Positions 6,241 through 8,035 of a DNA stretch of 8,035 nucleotides are shown piece after piece. The DNA is from Cyanobacteria bacterium K_DeepCast_35m_m2_023. GTDB lineage: Bacteria; Cyanobacteriota; Cyanobacteriia; PCC-6307; Cyanobiaceae. The DNA lies in the NCBI GenBank assembly GCA_016882345.1, contig VGQR01000073.1, positions 1 through 8,035 of the forward strand. The letters run 5' to 3'. The translations under genes and the position numbers were made by a program. Below the pieces are notes generated by a model. The model saw nothing but the letters and a program-made list of their open reading frames with translations. It searched no databases and was not told where the DNA came from. The number at the start of each line of letters is the position of its first letter. The first letter of the stretch is position 1.

Positions 6241-7470
6241 ATGACGCTGCTGGACCTTCAGCCCCTGCTGGTCTGGCTGCCGGCAGCTCTGGCAGCGGCG
6301 GCGGCCCTGGGGTTGCTGATCCTGATCGGCGGCCTGCAGCGGCTGCTGGCACGGGCCCCCCAGCTGCGGCCCGACAGCGGCCAGCCCGCCGCCGGATCCC
6401 TGGGCGTCGTGGTGCCGGCCTACAACGAAGCGCGCAACATCGGCCCCTGCCTGCAGAGCCTGCTCGTCAGCGAGACCCCCTGCGCCAACTGGCAGGTGCT
6501 GCTGGTGGACGACGGCTCAACCGACGCCACCCTGGCCGTGGCCCGCGCCACCGTGGCCGGCCTCGACCTGCCGGCGGGCCGCTTTGGGCTGCTCGAGGCT
6601 GGCCCCAGGCCCAGCGGCGAGCGCTGGGTGGGCAAGAACTGGGCCTGCAGCCAGGCCATGGCCCAGGTCGACAGTGACTGGGTGCTGTTTGTCGACGCCG
6701 ATATGCGCCTGCAACCCCAGACCCTGCGGCGGGCCCTGAACCAGGCCCAGGCCGACGCCGCCGATCTGCTGAGCCTGGCGCCGCGGCTGCAGTGCAGCTG
6801 CCTGGCCGAATGGGTGGTGCAGCCGATCATCGCCAGCCTGCTGGGACTGGGCTTTCCGATTGAAGCCGCCAATGACCCGACCAGTCCGGTGGCGTTTGCC
6901 GCCGGGCCGTTCATGCTGTTTCGCCGCAGCGCCTACCTGGCCATCGGCGGCCACCGCGCCCTGGCCGCCGAGGTGGTCGAAGACCTGGCTCTGGCACGCC
7001 AGATCAAGACCAACGGCTACCGCCTGCGCTACCTGCTGGGGCTCGACGTCGCCGACCTGCAGATGTATGAAGACATGGGGGCCCTGTGGGAGGGGTGGAC
7101 CAAAAACTGGCTGCTGGGGCTCGATGGCAACGTCGCCAAAGCGCTGGGGGCTTCGGCCGTGGTGCTGCTGATGTTCTCGGGCCCCTGGCTGCTGGCGATC
7201 GGCACGGCGATTGCTGTGTTGATCCTGCTGTCGAACAGCGGCGGTGCGTCCCTGATCGTGCCGTTGGCTGCGGCCCTGCTGCTGGGCGTTGCGGGCATCG
7301 GCCTGCAGCTGCTGCTGCGGCTGTGGACGCGGCGGCAGTTTCAGCTGCCATTGACCCATTGGTGGCTGATGGGCGTCGGTGGTCTGCTGGTGGGGGCGAT
7401 CGGCCCCACCTCGGTTTGGCGCACCCTGACCGGCCGCGGCTGGACCTGGCGCGGCCGCTCCCTGGCCTGA
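6241..7470 (+). CDS. Membrane-anchored family 2 glycosyltransferase (HpnB/CrtQ/CruG-like)
   Basis: Predicted 409-residue enzyme that transfers a sugar from a nucleotide donor to a membrane lipid acceptor. One helix (13-33) precedes a cytosolic GT-A domain with VVVPAYNEARNIG (56-68), VDDGSTD (89-95), GKNWAC (131-136), the metal-binding FVDADMR (150-156, DxD-type D152/D154) and EVVEDLALA (244-252, likely catalytic acid E247-D248). GWTKNW (285-290) takes the place of the usual QxxRW, as I know it from HpnB and carotenoid glycosyltransferases. Three more helices follow (about 304-332, 336-360, 373-393). Fold and class are firm; the acceptor is not. A carotenoid acceptor (CruG-like) is an inference helped only by crtH about 3.3 kb away. 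ATG 6241 is preferred because the hydrophobic N-terminus starts there; ATG 6172 is in frame but adds 23 residues with no membrane or family character. No Shine-Dalgarno is evident. Confidence 0.87.
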   Translation: MTLLDLQPLLVWLPAALAAAAALGLLILIGGLQRLLARAPQLRPDSGQPAAGSLGVVVPAYNEARNIGPCLQSLLVSETPCANWQVLLVDDGSTDATLAVARATVAGLDLPAGRFGLLEAGPRPSGERWVGKNWACSQAMAQVDSDWVLFVDADMRLQPQTLRRALNQAQADAADLLSLAPRLQCSCLAEWVVQPIIASLLGLGFPIEAANDPTSPVAFAAGPFMLFRRSAYLAIGGHRALAAEVVEDLALARQIKTNGYRLRYLLGLDVADLQMYEDMGALWEGWTKNWLLGLDGNVAKALGASAVVLLMFSGPWLLAIGTAIAVLILLSNSGGASLIVPLAAALLLGVAGIGLQLLLRLWTRRQFQLPLTHWWLMGVGGLLVGAIGPTSVWRTLTGRGWTWRGRSLA

Positions 7471-7524
7471 ACTCCGCCATCAGCAGACGCTTGTTGCCTC
7501 CCGCATCGTCAACAACCGATCGCA

Positions 7525-7543
7525 TGACCGGGGACGGCGGTCA
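7525..7543 (+). terminator. Hairpin 55 bp after the glycosyltransferase stop
   Basis: TGACCG pairs with CGGTCA around a 7-base loop (GGGACGG), a six-pair stem. No T-run follows, so a classic intrinsic terminator is not supported, although cyanobacterial 3' ends often lack one. Its position just after the gene is the main argument. Confidence 0.22.
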
Positions 7544-7702
7544 ATGAATGCGGCAATCCTTCAGCCGTCACCATCGGTCCAAGACAAACAAGGGCGGCCT
7601 TGGAAAAGTTGACACCATTGTGGACACCTTCCCAAGCGCAGCAGCATCCATGACCAAGACACGGCCAGGAGCCGACGCCACGGCGATGGGTGATCGTGCT
7701 GC

Positions 7703-7721
7703 AGCCGCCCACGGGGTGGCT
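7703..7721. terminator. Strong short hairpin, possible transcript end
   Basis: AGCCGCCC and GGGTGGCT form an eight-pair stem (one G-T pair) around the triloop ACG. It lies about 235 bases after the glycosyltransferase stop and about 120 before the next open frame. There is no T-tract on either side, so it may be a terminator without a U-run, a structured leader element, or chance in GC-rich DNA. Confidence 0.28.
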
Positions 7722-7813
7722 TAGCGCTCCAACTCAGCTCAACTCCATTCGTTGCGTGGCGGGCGAGTTGGGAAAGAAACCGATGAAACAGAGCCCTGTG
7801 CCATGAACAGCAC

Positions 7814-7819
7814 TATAAA
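7814..7819 (+). promoter_or_regulatory. Possible -10 box (TATAAA) before the right-edge gene
   Basis: TATAAA matches five of six bases of TATAAT and sits in an AT-rich patch that stands out here (CACTATAAAAAAGTC). Transcription would start near 7826, leaving a leader of only about 15 bases before the ATG at 7841. No matching -35 box is seen, so the call is tentative. Confidence 0.28.
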
Positions 7820-7840
7820 AAAGTCAATGTGGACCAAGTC

Positions 7841-8035
7841 ATGGCATACAACTTCGAACCGTTGGGCCCTGCACCAATCAAAGAGCCATTCATGGCAAGG
7901 CTCAACCGCAGCAATCCATGGGGCAGTGGCAATGCAGCGGGTGCCATCAACACACTGGAGATGGTCCAAGACCCCGTCAGCAAAAACGGGATCTTGTATG
8001 CGGGTTCCGTCAGGGAAACTCTGATCAAGCCCCGT
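7841..8035 (+). CDS. N-terminal part of a protein resembling BNR/VPS10-type beta-propellers (runs off the window)
   Basis: From ATG 7841 the frame stays open for 65 codons to the window edge; the nearest upstream in-frame stop is TGA at 7784-7786, and GTG 7829 is another possible start. The product has FEPLGPAPI near the start, a Gly/Asn-rich link (NPWGSGNAAGAINTLEM), then VQDPVSKNGILYAGSV. This order (a PLGPAPI opening, then a strand with an [IV]-x-DP-x-N-x-[IL]YAG pattern) is what I know from secreted or surface proteins built of BNR/sialidase-like or VPS10-like propeller blades; the usual GG-x-W-x-S blade end is not seen before the window ends. No signal peptide is visible. About a third of third codon positions are A or T, far more than in the neighbours. 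The open frame is well supported; the family is a suggestion from a short stretch. Confidence 0.6.
   Translation, partial: MAYNFEPLGPAPIKEPFMARLNRSNPWGSGNAAGAINTLEMVQDPVSKNGILYAGSVRETLIKPR

Larger units (their letters stand above)
7471..7840. other. 370-bp region without a convincing gene
   Basis: Short open frames exist on both strands but none has coding-like composition or a recognisable product. The region holds two hairpins (7525-7543 and 7703-7721), a perfect TTGACA (7609-7614) with no -10 box at normal spacing, a pair of GACACC copies 12 bases apart (7612-7629), and toward 7740-7840 a clear fall in GC leading into the open frame at 7841. It probably contains the end of the glycosyltransferase transcript and the control region of the next gene. 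Confidence 0.5.

Noticed and set aside
5831..6244. Plus-strand open frame running through the tRNA gene
   Set aside because: It crosses a certain tRNA gene and lacks coding-like codon composition in its own frame.
7609..7637. Perfect TTGACA -35 box in the gene-free region
   Set aside because: The sequence at the -10 position with a 16-18 base spacer is GC-rich and unlike TATAAT, and no gene starts nearby.

Overview
The window looks like a GC-rich picocyanobacterium of the Synechococcus/Cyanobium group. Three things support this. There is a photosystem II small-subunit gene (psbY) and a plant/cyanobacterial-type prolycopene isomerase gene (crtH). Codon third positions are strongly G/C. The genes are packed tightly with few recognisable Shine-Dalgarno sites. 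The genus is inferred from gene content and composition, not from a search.

Layout. At the left edge is the 3' part of a plus-strand gene for a protein with an ERV/ALR-type sulfhydryl oxidase domain (to 1352). It converges on a minus-strand block, and the two stop codons share one CTAG. Read in its own direction, the block is: gamma-class carbonic anhydrase-like gene (5764-5246), a 74-bp gap, psbY (5171-5049), trmFO (5049-3664), a membrane protein resembling a 2-TM/6-TM ion channel (3664-2945), a 39-bp gap, and crtH (2905-1349). psbY/trmFO and trmFO/channel each overlap by one base as TGATG, so those three genes are almost certainly co-transcribed and translationally coupled; crtH probably joins them. 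The 40-codon psbY is easily missed because of its size.

Divergent from the carbonic anhydrase gene is a tRNA-Lys(UUU) gene (5871-5942). About 300 bp follow without an assigned gene, although part of that stretch has coding-like codon composition. Next is a membrane-anchored family 2 glycosyltransferase (6241-7470). It resembles the HpnB/CrtQ/CruG kind that glycosylates lipids or carotenoids, so it may act in the same broad pathway as crtH, but its substrate cannot be read from the sequence.

The right end changes character. About 370 bp without a convincing gene are followed by an open frame from 7841 that runs off the window. Its N-terminus resembles the opening of BNR/VPS10-type beta-propeller proteins, and its codon use is much less GC-biased than its neighbours.

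Functionally most of the window is housekeeping and photosynthesis: PSII, carotenoid isomerisation, tRNA T-loop methylation and a carbonic anhydrase-like protein. I see no CRISPR array, intact insertion sequence, phage genes or defence system. The points most worth following are the channel-like protein with a non-canonical selectivity filter, the ERV/ALR-domain protein with few cysteines, and the compositionally distinct open frame at the right edge.
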